From positions 1-57,054 of the forward strand of contig CAIFEZ010000023.1 of assembly GCA_903789595.1 (NCBI GenBank): a stretch of 57,054 nucleotides of DNA. The letters are read 5' to 3'. This document shows positions 31,025 through 39,628 of this stretch, piece by piece. The number at the start of each line of letters is the position of its first letter. Position 1 is the stretch's first letter. Both the position numbers and the translations under genes were made by a program. The stretch comes from an uncultured eubacterium 1-6 (GTDB taxonomy: Bacteria > Bacillota > Clostridia > Lachnospirales > Lachnospiraceae). The notes beneath the pieces are model-generated. The model was not told the DNA's origin. It searched no databases and saw only the letters and a list, made by a program, of their open reading frames with translations.

Positions 31025-31241
31025 CTATATATAGAGAATACCCCTGAAAAAAAGTCTTGTAAAGAGATAAAGAGATAGTTTGCGTTTTTTTACGTAATCA
31101 GCTTACCAGAAACGATATGGGGATGTAATAATAAGATTATAAAAGGTAGTGCTGCTCATGAATAGTTCATGAAACAACCCTGAAAATGAACAAACAGGTA
31201 TTCCTTAAGGAGAAACAACATGATAAAATAAAGAGAAGAAT

Positions 31242-31515
31242 CAGTTGCAAAAGCTTCCGCCGAAAGATCTGAATGAAAAAGACATCATCCGCTGGATGCG
31301 GTCCCTCGGTGGGAAGAACAGGGAGGAATTTGAGGACATGGCAAAGAAAGATGAATACATTGAGGAAGCGTATAATGAACTGAAAAAACTCAGCCATGAC
31401 GAACAGATGCGGATGTAATACGAACTCCGGCAGAAAGCGATACGCGACCACAACATGATGATGAAGACCGCTAGGAAACATGGATATGAAAGCGGATATG
31501 AAATGGGCGAGAAGC
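31242..31515 (+). pseudogene. Rpn/PD-(D/E)XK transposase-like nuclease, C-terminal remnant
   Basis: The frame reads LQKLPPKDLNEKDIIRWMR, then FEDMAKKDEYIEEAYNELKK, LSHDEQMRM, an in-frame TAA, and YELRQKAIRDHNMMMKTARK with HGYESGYEMG. This is the typical C-terminal helical region of Rpn family recombination-promoting nucleases. The catalytic N-terminus is absent and a stop codon interrupts it. It abuts the truncated 3' end of the aldo/keto reductase pseudogene. Confidence 0.75.
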
Positions 31516-32139
31516 CAATACTACTTGTACCTGTGAGCGGCCGAGCACCCAGCGCATTGCCCAGGAAGCGACAGAACGTTCCGGGGACATTTCTTTCAGT
31601 CCGGCTGCCGCTTCGGGAATAAGGTCGGCTAAAAGTCTGCCATGTACCGGTTCCATTGCCATGATCGGGACATCTGCGCTTGCAAGGATGTTATAGAGTT
31701 CTTCTGCATTTCCGCAATACCAGTCATAATAATTTAGCTGCATCTGCACAAAATCCCAATTGTAATATGCCAGAACTTTTTTCAGCATTTCAGGACTTCC
31801 GTGAAAGGAAAAGCCAAGATACCGGATCCGGCCTGTTTTTTTAAGTGATCAAAATATTCTACACATCCGCATTTCAGTATATCGTCTGCGAATGCATCCT
31901 GGATGCCGTGCAGAAGGTAAAAATAATATAATCCATCTGGAGGCATGTCAACTGTTCTTTAAACTGATTTTTGTAATCAGGATTTGCCAGGAAATTAAAC
32001 TTGTCGGCTACGTAAAAGCTGTCTCTGGGATATCCCTTCATTATTTTGCCTAGAAATGCTTCTGAATTTCCATCGTGATAAACATAGGCTGTATCATAGT
32101 AATTGATTCCCTTTTCCATAGCCATGTCTATGACATCTT
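31505..32139 (-). pseudogene. Aldo/keto reductase, middle and C-terminal part (split by IS21, frameshifted)
   Basis: On the minus strand after the IS21 insertion the gene resumes as DVIDMAMEKGINYYDTAYVY, VADKFNFL and CLQMDYI. A deleted base near 31920 breaks DYIDFYLLHGIQDAF, and a second near 31845 in an A-run breaks HLKKTGRIRYLGFSFHG. The third phase carries FVQMQLNYYDWY and ERSVASWAMRWVLG. The catalytic Asp and Tyr (YYDTAYVY) are visible. The C-terminus is cut near VQVVLAS where the Rpn remnant begins. This is a thoroughly dead NADPH-dependent reductase gene; relatives carry a C-terminal 4Fe-4S domain, lost here. Confidence 0.85.
32133..32139. repeat. Target-site duplication of the IS21-family element (left)
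   Basis: ACATCTT occurs here and at 34781-34787. Removing the element and one copy restores the aldo/keto reductase frame as KKAKDVIDMAMEKG. Confidence 0.85.
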
Positions 32140-32369
32140 GTGTTTTGTCAACAGATTTTCCCTCAAATCGGATAAATTTTTCCCTCTTATCCGCATGGGA
32201 ATTCCCTGAAATCGGAAGGACTGCATAGTAAATACTGTAAGTATAGAAAAAACATTAACGGTTCATCTGTCAGCTCCTTTCTTTGATCGATGTCGAATCG
32301 ATTGTCCCGAAAATCGGAAAAATTATTCCCCTTTTTCGGAGAAAGGATTCCCCTCTTTCGGAGCGATTG

Positions 32370-33146
32370 TCATTCACACGCGGTGGATTCAGGCGTTGAC
32401 TGCCGCATCAGAGCATGTTCCATCCGATAGCTTTTTCCCTCAAACATGAGGAGATGTCCATGGTGTGCAAGACGGTCGATCATCGCGGCTGCCATCTGTT
32501 CATCCGTGAAGATGCCGCCCCACTTGGAGAATTCAAGGTTGGTCGTCAGGATCAGGCTTTTGCTTTCATAACTATCGGAGATGATCTGAAACAGAAGTTC
32601 CGAACCATCCCGGTCGACCGGGACATAACCCCACTCGTCGAGAATGAGCAGATCCTGCATATTTAAGGCATTCCGCAGACGCTCCAGCGTTCCGTTTTTT
32701 CTGGCCTCTGCAAGCTTCAGGACTAACTCTGTGACCGTATAGAAACGCACTTTGCAGCCACGCATACAGGCTTTTACGCCGGCGGCGATCGCCATGTGCG
32801 TTTTTCCTGTACCGACGGGGCCGTACAGGACAAGGTTTTCTTTTTTCTCGATAAAAGATCCTTCGATCAGTTCCTGCCGGCTGAGTGCCGGAGGAAGCTT
32901 GACTCGTTTGAAATCATAGTCATCAAAAGTCTTATAGACCGGAAAACGTGCTCTCTTGATCAGCCTGCCGATGCGGTTTTCTTCACGTTGGCCGATCTCA
33001 TGCTTCAGGGCGTCGCAAAGGTATTCGATCTGTTTTGGAGTACCTTCGTTCTGACACATCTCCGGAATGGCAGATGTGAAAAAGAGCTTCTTACAGTATC
33101 CGGAGATTGTATCGATCAATTCGTTCTGTTCTCTGGCGGTCATCAT
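32370..33146 (-). CDS. istB: IS21 family helper ATPase IstB
   Basis: This 258-residue AAA+ ATPase has the Walker A motif LYGPVGTGKTHMAIAAG, Walker B in DLLILDEWGYVPVDRDG, sensor-1 Asn in LILTTNLEFSKWG and the C-terminal RLAHHGHLLMFEGKSYR, the DnaC/IstB signature. It assembles on DNA and delivers target DNA to IstA. Its start overlaps the istA stop by 4 bases, giving translational coupling. The frame is intact. Confidence 0.95.
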   Translation of the reverse strand: MMTAREQNELIDTISGYCKKLFFTSAIPEMCQNEGTPKQIEYLCDALKHEIGQREENRIGRLIKRARFPVYKTFDDYDFKRVKLPPALSRQELIEGSFIEKKENLVLYGPVGTGKTHMAIAAGVKACMRGCKVRFYTVTELVLKLAEARKNGTLERLRNALNMQDLLILDEWGYVPVDRDGSELLFQIISDSYESKSLILTTNLEFSKWGGIFTDEQMAAAMIDRLAHHGHLLMFEGKSYRMEHALMRQSTPESTACE

Positions 33147-34624
33147 GATGCAGCCTCGCCTCCTTCCTGACGCGGCTTGATGAATGCATCATCATAGACA
33201 GAAAGCGACGGCCCGGCTTCCGGCGGAGTATCAACACCATACCCGGTGATGCGCTCCGCAATGACTTTTGCATCCGACTCTCGAACGGCGCCGTTTTTCT
33301 CAAAAGCAAGCCTGAAGGCTTCAATCGCCGGCTTGTAACCGTATTGATCATTGAGTTCGCTGAGCAGGCGGAGCCTGGATTTGCGATCCGGCTTCTCCAG
33401 ACTGTCCATGTAATCGCGGAGCATCTCAGGGAGATCCTGGCGGACACCGCTGTTGAACCACGCTCCGGCATTTCTGGACAGCACAGCGAGAGAAGTGCTG
33501 TAGTCGTTGAGTTCTGTCCGGGTTTTGCCATACTGTCGTCTGTGCCGCACCAGAAGCTCGCCGTCCTCCTTCAGGATGTCGATATAATGGGCGCGGATCC
33601 CGACCATTACATACTGATTATGGTTTTCAGGGCGCGTCGAATAAAAATGTCTGCCATCCAGGCACACCCTGCCATAGCCGTCTGCTTTATAGTGCTCATA
33701 CCGGCATACGTTGAAAGCCTTTGACGGAAGATCCAGTAAGTGCTGCTTATCCTCTGCGAAAAGTTCGCTGATCAGGCGGAGCTTTTTATAATGTTTCTCC
33801 TGAAGCTTACCTTCCGCGGCGCGGAGCAGTTGTTTATTGTACAGCACCATATCGGTGTACTGTGGCATAGGGACGAACAGGTTTCTTCTGACTGTCCCGA
33901 CCTTGTTTTCCACGTTCCCTTTTTCCCATCCGGATTCCGGATTGCAGTAACGGACGTGGAAACGATAGTGCGCACGGAAACGCCTGAACATTTCTGTCTC
34001 CATGACTTCGTCATGCACACGATGTCCGACGCCGGTCGCATTATCGAAAACCAGCACTTTCGATACACCGCCGACGAACTCAAAGATGTCTTCAAGTCCC
34101 TGGCACACACATTCTGCGGTTTCACCGCAGAACAGCTGGGTGATGCCATAGTTGCTGTAAGGAAATGACACGACCAGGTGCTTCCGACGGACCTGCTTCC
34201 CATTTTCAATGAAATCGGCCTCGCCGAAATCGACCTGCGCGAATCCAGGTTCCCATATGAGTTCCTGAGATCCCTTGTTCTGGATATCCCGGCGGATGGT
34301 TTTCATATATTTCTGGACGGTGTCATAGCTTCCTGAATAATCGGTTTCCGCCTTAAGGCGGTCGTAGATCCTTTTGGCTGTATGATGCTGCTTTGACCAG
34401 GTTCGCTTGTCGTTTTCCTGAATCCATTCGTCAATGACAGGTTTGTATGGATCAAGGACGGATGGCCTTCCGACAGGATTCGTCGGCGCAGGGGAGAAAT
34501 CCTCCTGCCTTAAGTATTTTCGTATGGTTTTCTGATCGTAGCCGGTCATCCTGTGGATATCTGATATTTTGTACCCACATGAGCCTAATTCTCTGATAAC
34601 ATTGATATCGGACATATTGAGCAT
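33143..34624 (-). CDS. istA: IS21 family transposase IstA
   Basis: This protein has 493 residues from ATG 34624, chosen because GGGAGG lies 8-10 bases upstream on the minus strand; a longer frame to 34693 has none. The N-terminal HTH (INVIRELGSCGYKISDIHRM, KTIRKYLRQ) and a second HTH precede a DDE integrase core: Asp in FAQVDFGEADF, Asp in VLVFDNATGVGHR and Glu in GWEKGNVENKVG. The C-terminal beta domain includes VCLDGRHFYSTRPE. The gene is intact, so the element may still be active. Confidence 0.94.
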   Translation of the reverse strand: MLNMSDINVIRELGSCGYKISDIHRMTGYDQKTIRKYLRQEDFSPAPTNPVGRPSVLDPYKPVIDEWIQENDKRTWSKQHHTAKRIYDRLKAETDYSGSYDTVQKYMKTIRRDIQNKGSQELIWEPGFAQVDFGEADFIENGKQVRRKHLVVSFPYSNYGITQLFCGETAECVCQGLEDIFEFVGGVSKVLVFDNATGVGHRVHDEVMETEMFRRFRAHYRFHVRYCNPESGWEKGNVENKVGTVRRNLFVPMPQYTDMVLYNKQLLRAAEGKLQEKHYKKLRLISELFAEDKQHLLDLPSKAFNVCRYEHYKADGYGRVCLDGRHFYSTRPENHNQYVMVGIRAHYIDILKEDGELLVRHRRQYGKTRTELNDYSTSLAVLSRNAGAWFNSGVRQDLPEMLRDYMDSLEKPDRKSRLRLLSELNDQYGYKPAIEAFRLAFEKNGAVRESDAKVIAERITGYGVDTPPEAGPSLSVYDDAFIKPRQEGGEAAS

Positions 34625-34780
34625 TTTCCTTTCCTCCCTTATCTGTTGGTGGTGCTTCAGATAAAGGATAGAGATATGGGTTGTGTGTTTCAATATGTCC
34701 TTCTGATTTCAGGGAAATTCCCTATTCGATTCCAGGGAATATTTTTTCCGATTTCAGGTACATTTATTGTACGATAAACA

Positions 34781-34896
34781 ACATCTTTTGCTTTTTTATA
34801 ATCAATCTCGCTTTGATCTCCCTTTACAGGGATGCGCATGACGCCCATACCGAGACATGAGAGTTTTATTCCATCTTTAAATATTTTATATTGCAT
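34781..34896 (-). pseudogene. Aldo/keto reductase, N-terminal part (split by IS21)
   Basis: ATG 34896 (AAGGAGACG upstream) starts MQYKIFKDGIKLSCLGMGVM and RIPVKG, an aldo/keto reductase N-terminus, and runs to KKAKDV, where the IS21-family element begins. The rest of the gene continues at 32139. The ACATCTT duplication (34781-34787) is included. Confidence 0.85.
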
Positions 34897-34957
34897 AATG
34901 AAACGTCTCCTTTCTGCAGTCTGGAATTTTAATACTTTTTATGATATTTCCGGGGGA

Positions 34958-36151
34958 TTAAATCACACCTGCAGCTTTTAACGCGGATAATTCCTGTTCA
35001 GAATAGCCAAGCCGATCGTGGTATATCTCGTAATTATGTTCGCCTATTTCGGGAGCGGAATACTGGATTTTTGGAGGCGTTTCTGACATTTTTAAAACAG
35101 GACCGGTTGTTTTTATGGTACCCAGATTATTGTCGTACATATCACAGATCATATTTCTGTGAAGAAGCTGTGGATCGGAAACCATTTCTTTTACAGTGTT
35201 TACCGGAGCACAGGGAATATTATTTTCTCTGCACATGGACATGATTTCGTTCAAAGTGTGGTTGCACGTCCATTCCGATACGAGCTGATCACATACCCGG
35301 ATATGATTTTTGCGTCCGTTCAGATGCATGTATTCCGGATCTTCTGCGTAGGACTCATTTCCGGATATATGGCAGAACGCTGCAAAAGCCGGATCCTGGC
35401 CGGCGTGGATATAGATAAGTTTGTGATCCTTTGTGGGATAAAATGATGCAGGCCATGCGGCGCGGTCCTGATTTCCGTTTCGCGTAGTAACTTCATTGAG
35501 CATGAAGTAATTCATTATAGCTGAGTGCGTCAGGCTGCAGGCGCAATCGAGGAGTGATACGTCAACAACCTGTCCCTTTCCAGTCTGTTCTCTTGAATGA
35601 AGAGCAGCCAGCGTACCGATGACACCATACAGACCTGCACTGAAGTCGCATACATAAGATCCCATCATAACGGGTGGTGCGTCGGGAAAACCAGTCATAT
35701 CCATCAGGCCGGTCAGAGACTGTGCGACAGCATCAAAACATGGAAGCGATGAATAAGGCCCATCCTGCCCGAAACCGGATATGCGTGTGATGATCAGCCG
35801 GGGATTCATCTCGAGGAGTTTCTCCGGGGCAAGTCCCATCTTTTCTAAAGTTCCGGCTTTGAAATTTTCAACCAGTATATCTGCATCGCTGATCAAACGA
35901 TAAATGATATCTAACGCGTCCGGATGACGGAAGTTCAGAGTAATGCTTTTTTTATTTCTGTTATGCGTCATAAAATAGGTGGAATGGCCCTGATAAAAAG
36001 GCGAATATTCGCGGCTGATATCCCCGGTTCCCGGTTTTTCTATCTTTATGATCTCGGCGCCAAGATCGCCCAGTATCATTGTGCAGTGAGGACCGGAAAT
36101 GACTCTGGTGAGATCTATTACGCGAATATTATTTAAAGCTGAATCCCGCAT
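34958..36151 (-). CDS. Family III CoA-transferase (CaiB/BaiF/Frc type)
   Basis: This 397-residue protein starts at ATG 36151, with AAGGAGG 8 bases upstream. Family hallmarks are IRVIDLTRVISGPHCTMILG, DLGAEIIKIEKPGTGD, the catalytic Asp in SYVCDFSAGLYG, KSITLNF, ENFKAGTLEKMGL and QVVDVSLLDCA. Such enzymes move CoA between carboxylic acids (formate/oxalate, carnitine, bile acids, 2-hydroxyacids). It is divergent from a GntR/HutC regulator. The shared gap contains ATACAAT repeats, also found before the MaoC-ThDP operon, so it probably activates the acid handled by that operon (inference). Confidence 0.92.
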   Translation of the reverse strand: MRDSALNNIRVIDLTRVISGPHCTMILGDLGAEIIKIEKPGTGDISREYSPFYQGHSTYFMTHNRNKKSITLNFRHPDALDIIYRLISDADILVENFKAGTLEKMGLAPEKLLEMNPRLIITRISGFGQDGPYSSLPCFDAVAQSLTGLMDMTGFPDAPPVMMGSYVCDFSAGLYGVIGTLAALHSREQTGKGQVVDVSLLDCACSLTHSAIMNYFMLNEVTTRNGNQDRAAWPASFYPTKDHKLIYIHAGQDPAFAAFCHISGNESYAEDPEYMHLNGRKNHIRVCDQLVSEWTCNHTLNEIMSMCRENNIPCAPVNTVKEMVSDPQLLHRNMICDMYDNNLGTIKTTGPVLKMSETPPKIQYSAPEIGEHNYEIYHDRLGYSEQELSALKAAGVI

Positions 36152-36177
36152 TTTTAGCCTCCTTAGTTTCAACATAA

Positions 36178-36195
36178 ATTGTATTGATATTGTAT
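36178..36195 (-). promoter_or_regulatory. ATACAAT direct-repeat operator, site A
   Basis: On the minus strand this reads ATACAATATCAATACAAT: two ATACAAT words 11 bp apart, placed 27 bases before the CoA-transferase start. The same layout occurs at sites B (36303) and C (38563). Confidence 0.65.
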
Positions 36196-36302
36196 TATTA
36201 TTTATTCATATTATAACGGATATTTCCGCAAAATCAATATGTATTTTGAAATGTTTCTAATAAAAATAATTGACACACATAATTGCAGGATATATTATAA
36301 AA

Positions 36303-36320
36303 ATACAATATACATACAAT
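36303..36320 (+). promoter_or_regulatory. ATACAAT direct-repeat operator, site B
   Basis: ATACAATATACATACAAT has two ATACAAT words with 11-bp spacing, and a further ATACAAA follows at 36321. It lies 20 bases before the GntR start, so it probably mediates autoregulation. Confidence 0.65.
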
Positions 36321-36340
36321 ATACAAAATGGAGTTTGAAA

Positions 36341-37063
36341 ATGAAGGATAAAACCGGACCATTATACTACAGGATCAAAGAAGATATAAAAGATAAGATC
36401 GATAAAAATGAATACAGAAAAGGGCAGATGATGCCTACGGAGAAGGAACTCTGTCAGGAATATGGTGTGTGTCGCGTTACCGTGCGTAAAGCTTTGGAAG
36501 AGCTTATAACAGAAGGGGTGCTCGAGCGCGGATTTGGCAAGTCTGCAACAGTGAGTTTTGATAAAGTTCCAAGAAGTGTCAATAAATTAAGCGGACTTTT
36601 TGAGGAACTGAAAAAAGACGGTATAAAGTGTTCTTCTTTTATTCTTTCCCAGGAAAAAATAAGAGGGGATGCTGAGCTGCAGAGGGTGATGCGGCTTGCG
36701 GATGGAAATAATGCAGTCAGGATTGAAAGGCTGCGATATGCCAATGGAGTGCCTCTTTGTTATCAGATCATATATCTGAATGATGAACTGTGTGGGGGAG
36801 TCAGACTGAGCAATGGGGAATACTCTTTGTATGGGATGCTTGAAAAGGAGTTTGGGGTGAAATTGGTGTACGCAGAGCAGACGATACGGGCGGTTATGTC
36901 GGATCACCGTATGAGCGCATTGCTGGAACTCGCTGAACCATCCTGTATGCTCCTGGTTACGCGGAAAGCTTATAATGAAAGTAAAATATGTGTGGAGTAT
37001 TCCAAAACGTATTACGTTTCCGGAAGATATGAAATGAATATGACATTAAAAAGTGAGGATTAA
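36341..37063 (+). CDS. GntR family regulator, HutC subfamily
   Basis: This regulator has 240 residues from ATG 36341 (GGAG 7 bases upstream; the longer frame to 36239 is A/T-rich intergenic DNA). The N-terminal wHTH has the GntR pattern: PLYYRIKEDIKDKIDKNEYR, GQMMPTEKELCQEYGVCRVT, VRKALEELITEGVLERGFGK. The UTRA ligand domain follows (VIRIERLRY-like VRIERLRYANGVPLCYQIIY, VEYSKTYYVSGRY). HutC-type ligands are often sugars, sugar phosphates or amino-acid derivatives. ATACAAT repeats occur upstream of this gene, the divergent CoA-transferase and the MaoC-ThDP operon, so it probably represses all three transcripts. Confidence 0.92.
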   Translation: MKDKTGPLYYRIKEDIKDKIDKNEYRKGQMMPTEKELCQEYGVCRVTVRKALEELITEGVLERGFGKSATVSFDKVPRSVNKLSGLFEELKKDGIKCSSFILSQEKIRGDAELQRVMRLADGNNAVRIERLRYANGVPLCYQIIYLNDELCGGVRLSNGEYSLYGMLEKEFGVKLVYAEQTIRAVMSDHRMSALLELAEPSCMLLVTRKAYNESKICVEYSKTYYVSGRYEMNMTLKSED

Positions 37064-37066
37064 ATA

Positions 37067-38506
37067 GTGGACGAATATATGATTGTTGATATTGGAACCA
37101 GTTCTGTCAGAGCGGCGGTTCTTGGAACGGATATGCAGATACGAGATATGGCAGTTGAAAAGAGAAATGCAGATGTATGTTTCGATGCAGATGAGGAGTG
37201 GAACAGAGTGAGGCGTCTGATGAAAAAGGTTATTCATCGGGGGATAAAATCTGTGGCAGTTTCATCTCTCCTTGGCTGGGTGGGAACAGATAAAGACGGC
37301 AGGGCGGTTACACCCTGCTATTCTTATATGCATCAGGAAAAAGAAGCGTATGATGAGTTCGTTGAAAGGTATGGGAAAGACCGGTTTTATTCGATAAGCG
37401 GAAGAGCGGCAGATGCAGAATGGGCGGCTTTTAAGTTATTTGCCATGAAAGAGAAAGAACCGGAGATGTACAGCAGGACGGATAAATTACTTTCCTTCAA
37501 AGATTATATTAACTTGAAGCTGACCGGTGTTGCCGCGATGGATCATACGACAGCAGCATATACCTATCTGTATGATATAAAGGAGGGAAGATGGAGCTCA
37601 GAAATGCTGGGGACTTTCGGGATTACAGAGTCGTTTTTCCCGAAACTCAGAAAGCCGTTTGAGAAGATCGGATACATGAAAGAGGAACTCTGCGAAGAAC
37701 TGGCGGGCAGCGTGATGCATATACCGGTCATTGCCGGCAGCACGGACGGATCTACAGCTGTGCTTGGAGCGGGAGGACTGGAATGCGGGATGTCCGTGAA
37801 TGTAATGGGAACGACGGGAGTATTTTTTTCTGTTTCGGATTCGGTAGAAAATATAAGCAGCTGTGGATTGATCGCAAATCCCCATGTCATACCTGGGAAA
37901 TGGCTGGTTGGCGGACCGATGGGGATGTTTGGCGGAACAATCGGATGGCTTACAGAAAGCATTGGCGGCAGACAGTTTAGTCTTGGCGATCTGACGGAAC
38001 GGGCAAAAGAAATCAGACCCGGAAGCGACGGGGTTATCGTATATCCATGTCTGGCAGGAGAAAGAGCACCTTTCTGGAATCCGGAAATGACCGGAACGAT
38101 CCTGGGGCTGAAGAACAAACACGGTCTTGTACATGTTTTCAGGGGCATTATGGAAGCGGAGGGGTATGGAGTAAAAAATATGATTGAAAAAGCAGCCGGG
38201 ATGAAAATCCCATGTTATACGATCCGTGTAATAGGGGGAGGAGCAAAAAATGAATTATGGATGCAGATCAAAGCTGATATAACGGGTGTTCCGATTGCGA
38301 GAGGGGAGGATACGGAAGCGACTTTAAATGGCGGACTGTTTTTGTGCATGCTGGGAGAAGGAAAAGAGGTCAGGAATTTACCTGCGATCATGGAGAGTGA
38401 TCGCGCCTATCCAGATGTAAAGCACACAGAAGAATACGAATGGTTATATAAAAAATACATTAGAATTCATGAGCAACTTGAAAAAATATATAAAAATGTA
38501 TTATAA
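37067..38506 (+). CDS. FGGY family carbohydrate kinase
   Basis: This 479-residue kinase starts at GTG 37067, 8 bases after GAGG in the tail of the GntR gene; ATG 37079 has a weaker signal. It has the two actin-like domains of FGGY kinases: the phosphate-1 motif MIVDIGTSSVRAAVLG, SLLGWVGTDKDGRAV, STDGSTAVLGAGG with the catalytic Asp, VMGTTGVFF, and the adenosine motif VIGGGAKNELWMQIKADITG followed by GVPI. It is closest in feel to the xylulokinase/gluconokinase branch. It phosphorylates a sugar or polyol whose identity is unknown and is co-transcribed with the GntR gene (3-base gap). Confidence 0.9.
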   Translation: MDEYMIVDIGTSSVRAAVLGTDMQIRDMAVEKRNADVCFDADEEWNRVRRLMKKVIHRGIKSVAVSSLLGWVGTDKDGRAVTPCYSYMHQEKEAYDEFVERYGKDRFYSISGRAADAEWAAFKLFAMKEKEPEMYSRTDKLLSFKDYINLKLTGVAAMDHTTAAYTYLYDIKEGRWSSEMLGTFGITESFFPKLRKPFEKIGYMKEELCEELAGSVMHIPVIAGSTDGSTAVLGAGGLECGMSVNVMGTTGVFFSVSDSVENISSCGLIANPHVIPGKWLVGGPMGMFGGTIGWLTESIGGRQFSLGDLTERAKEIRPGSDGVIVYPCLAGERAPFWNPEMTGTILGLKNKHGLVHVFRGIMEAEGYGVKNMIEKAAGMKIPCYTIRVIGGGAKNELWMQIKADITGVPIARGEDTEATLNGGLFLCMLGEGKEVRNLPAIMESDRAYPDVKHTEEYEWLYKKYIRIHEQLEKIYKNVL

Positions 38507-38521
38507 TTGTAATATACAGGC

Positions 38522-38550
38522 TTGACAGTTTTGGAATGAAGATGTAATAT
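38522..38550 (+). promoter_or_regulatory. Promoter of the MaoC-ThDP operon
   Basis: TTGACA (38522-38527), a 17-base spacer and TAATAT (38545-38550) form a near-consensus sigma-A promoter. It is followed after 12 bases by the ATACAAT repeat operator (site C). Confidence 0.88.
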
Positions 38551-38562
38551 TTACTAAAAACA

Positions 38563-38580
38563 ATACAATAATAATACAAA
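38563..38580 (+). promoter_or_regulatory. ATACAAT direct-repeat operator, site C
   Basis: ATACAATAATAATACAAA has two copies 11 bp apart in the transcribed leader, positioned to block the promoter at 38522-38550. It matches sites A and B near the GntR gene. Confidence 0.65.
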
Positions 38581-38593
38581 AAGGAGGGGCGAG

Positions 38594-39628
38594 ATGAACA
38601 GAGAACCGGAAAATGCTGTGTGGAGAGATCTGACGGATCCGCGAAGGGCAGAATATTTAGATGACCTTGAAGAAGGACTTAAAGAGCCGGAATTCGATAA
38701 TGTGCAAATACCAGAAAAATTTGGGCCGGTAAAAGAAATTATTGATGACCATAAAATTAAAAGATATGCATTTGAAATGGATGATTATCTGCCGTGGGCG
38801 ATGTGCAATAAGGAGAATCCGTTTGGAAAAAAGCGTATTGCGCATGCAACGCTTATTACGAACGACATTGTACAGCTGTTTACATTGGCGTATAGGGGCA
38901 GTCAGGTCATCGGATTGCATACGGAACTGGAAATGTGGTTTAAGCATCCGGCTGAAATTGATGAGGTAGTTGAACTTGAAGGGGCATATACAGAATCTTA
39001 TGTAAAAAGAGGGCAGGGATATGTGGTTCTGGATGCAAAAGTTACCGGAAATGGCGGGAAAGAAATTGTGAAATACCGTGGTGTGGAAATCCTGAAAACC
39101 TGTCCGGGTAAAGTTGCGGGGCGGGCAGCCGCGCAGCCGGAAAAACGCATTACAGGCGAGATACCTGACGGATCTGTTCATATTGATGCTATTACGCCTG
39201 ATACCCGGAAGGGCGATGTTGTGGGACCTTTGAAAAAAACGATCACGGCTGAACAGGCGGCTGTTTTTTCGCGTATGGGAGAATTTGTTGTTAACATTCA
39301 TAACAATCTGGAAAGAGCCAGGGAGGGGAATCTCCGCATCCCGATCGTTCAGGGGGCACAGCTTTTCTGTACGTTTGGCGAACTCATGACAAAGATATTC
39401 GGCCCGGCATTTTTTGAAAACGGATGGATAAAAGCGAAATTTATTTCTCCGGTGAAAGTCTTTGAACCGTTTGAGGCGGAAGGAATTGTTACTGAAATTA
39501 AGGAAAATGAAGATGGAAGCAGATATTACGGTCTGGATATATGGGTGCGCAGATCATCCGACCAGAGACTTGCAGTTGTTGGATGGGCAGGATGCACTGT
39601 GCCTCCGGAAGGGAGAGTGGATTGTTAA
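38594..39628 (+). CDS. MaoC-like double hotdog-fold protein
   Basis: This 344-residue protein follows AAGGAGGGG. Both halves look like hotdog domains. The first (residues about 60-180) has KRIAHATLITNDIVQLFTLA and HTELEMWFKHPAEIDEVVEL. The second (about 230-340) has VQGAQLFCTFGELMTKIFGP and KAKFISPVKVFEPFEAEGIV. The layout fits MaoC-type (R)-specific enoyl-CoA hydratases or mesaconyl-CoA-hydratase-like proteins, though the exact Asp/His dyad is not plain in either half. Its TAA overlaps the ATG of the ThDP enzyme by one base. Co-expression with a ThDP lyase and a CoA-transferase suggests chemistry on a hydroxyacyl-CoA (inference). Confidence 0.8.
   Translation: MNREPENAVWRDLTDPRRAEYLDDLEEGLKEPEFDNVQIPEKFGPVKEIIDDHKIKRYAFEMDDYLPWAMCNKENPFGKKRIAHATLITNDIVQLFTLAYRGSQVIGLHTELEMWFKHPAEIDEVVELEGAYTESYVKRGQGYVVLDAKVTGNGGKEIVKYRGVEILKTCPGKVAGRAAAQPEKRITGEIPDGSVHIDAITPDTRKGDVVGPLKKTITAEQAAVFSRMGEFVVNIHNNLERAREGNLRIPIVQGAQLFCTFGELMTKIFGPAFFENGWIKAKFISPVKVFEPFEAEGIVTEIKENEDGSRYYGLDIWVRRSSDQRLAVVGWAGCTVPPEGRVDC

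Larger units (their letters stand above)
28984..31182 (+). mobile_element. ISAs1-family insertion sequence
   Basis: The terminal inverted repeats are CAGGGTTGTTTCATGAA (28984-29000) and its exact inverse TTCATGAAACAACCCTG (31166-31182), 17 bp without mismatch. Between them lie an accessory gene and an ISAs1/H-repeat DDE transposase, both intact. The element is 2.2 kb, longer than simple ISAs1 members because of the extra gene. I find no target duplication: the left flank ends TTGCTGTAC and the right begins AAAATGAAC. The flanks were therefore probably rearranged after insertion. Confidence 0.88.
32140..34780 (-). mobile_element. IS21-family insertion sequence
   Basis: This 2.64-kb element has istA-istB on the minus strand. 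The ends read (G)TGTTTTGTCAACAG on the left and …CGATAAACA on the right (inverse TGTTTATCG), sharing the TGTTT tip. Several copies of a CCGATTT…CCCTG-like word occur inside each end, as usual for IS21 multiple transposase sites. It is flanked by the 7-bp duplication ACATCTT and splits an aldo/keto reductase gene. Whether the first base is 32140 or 32141 is uncertain. Confidence 0.88.
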
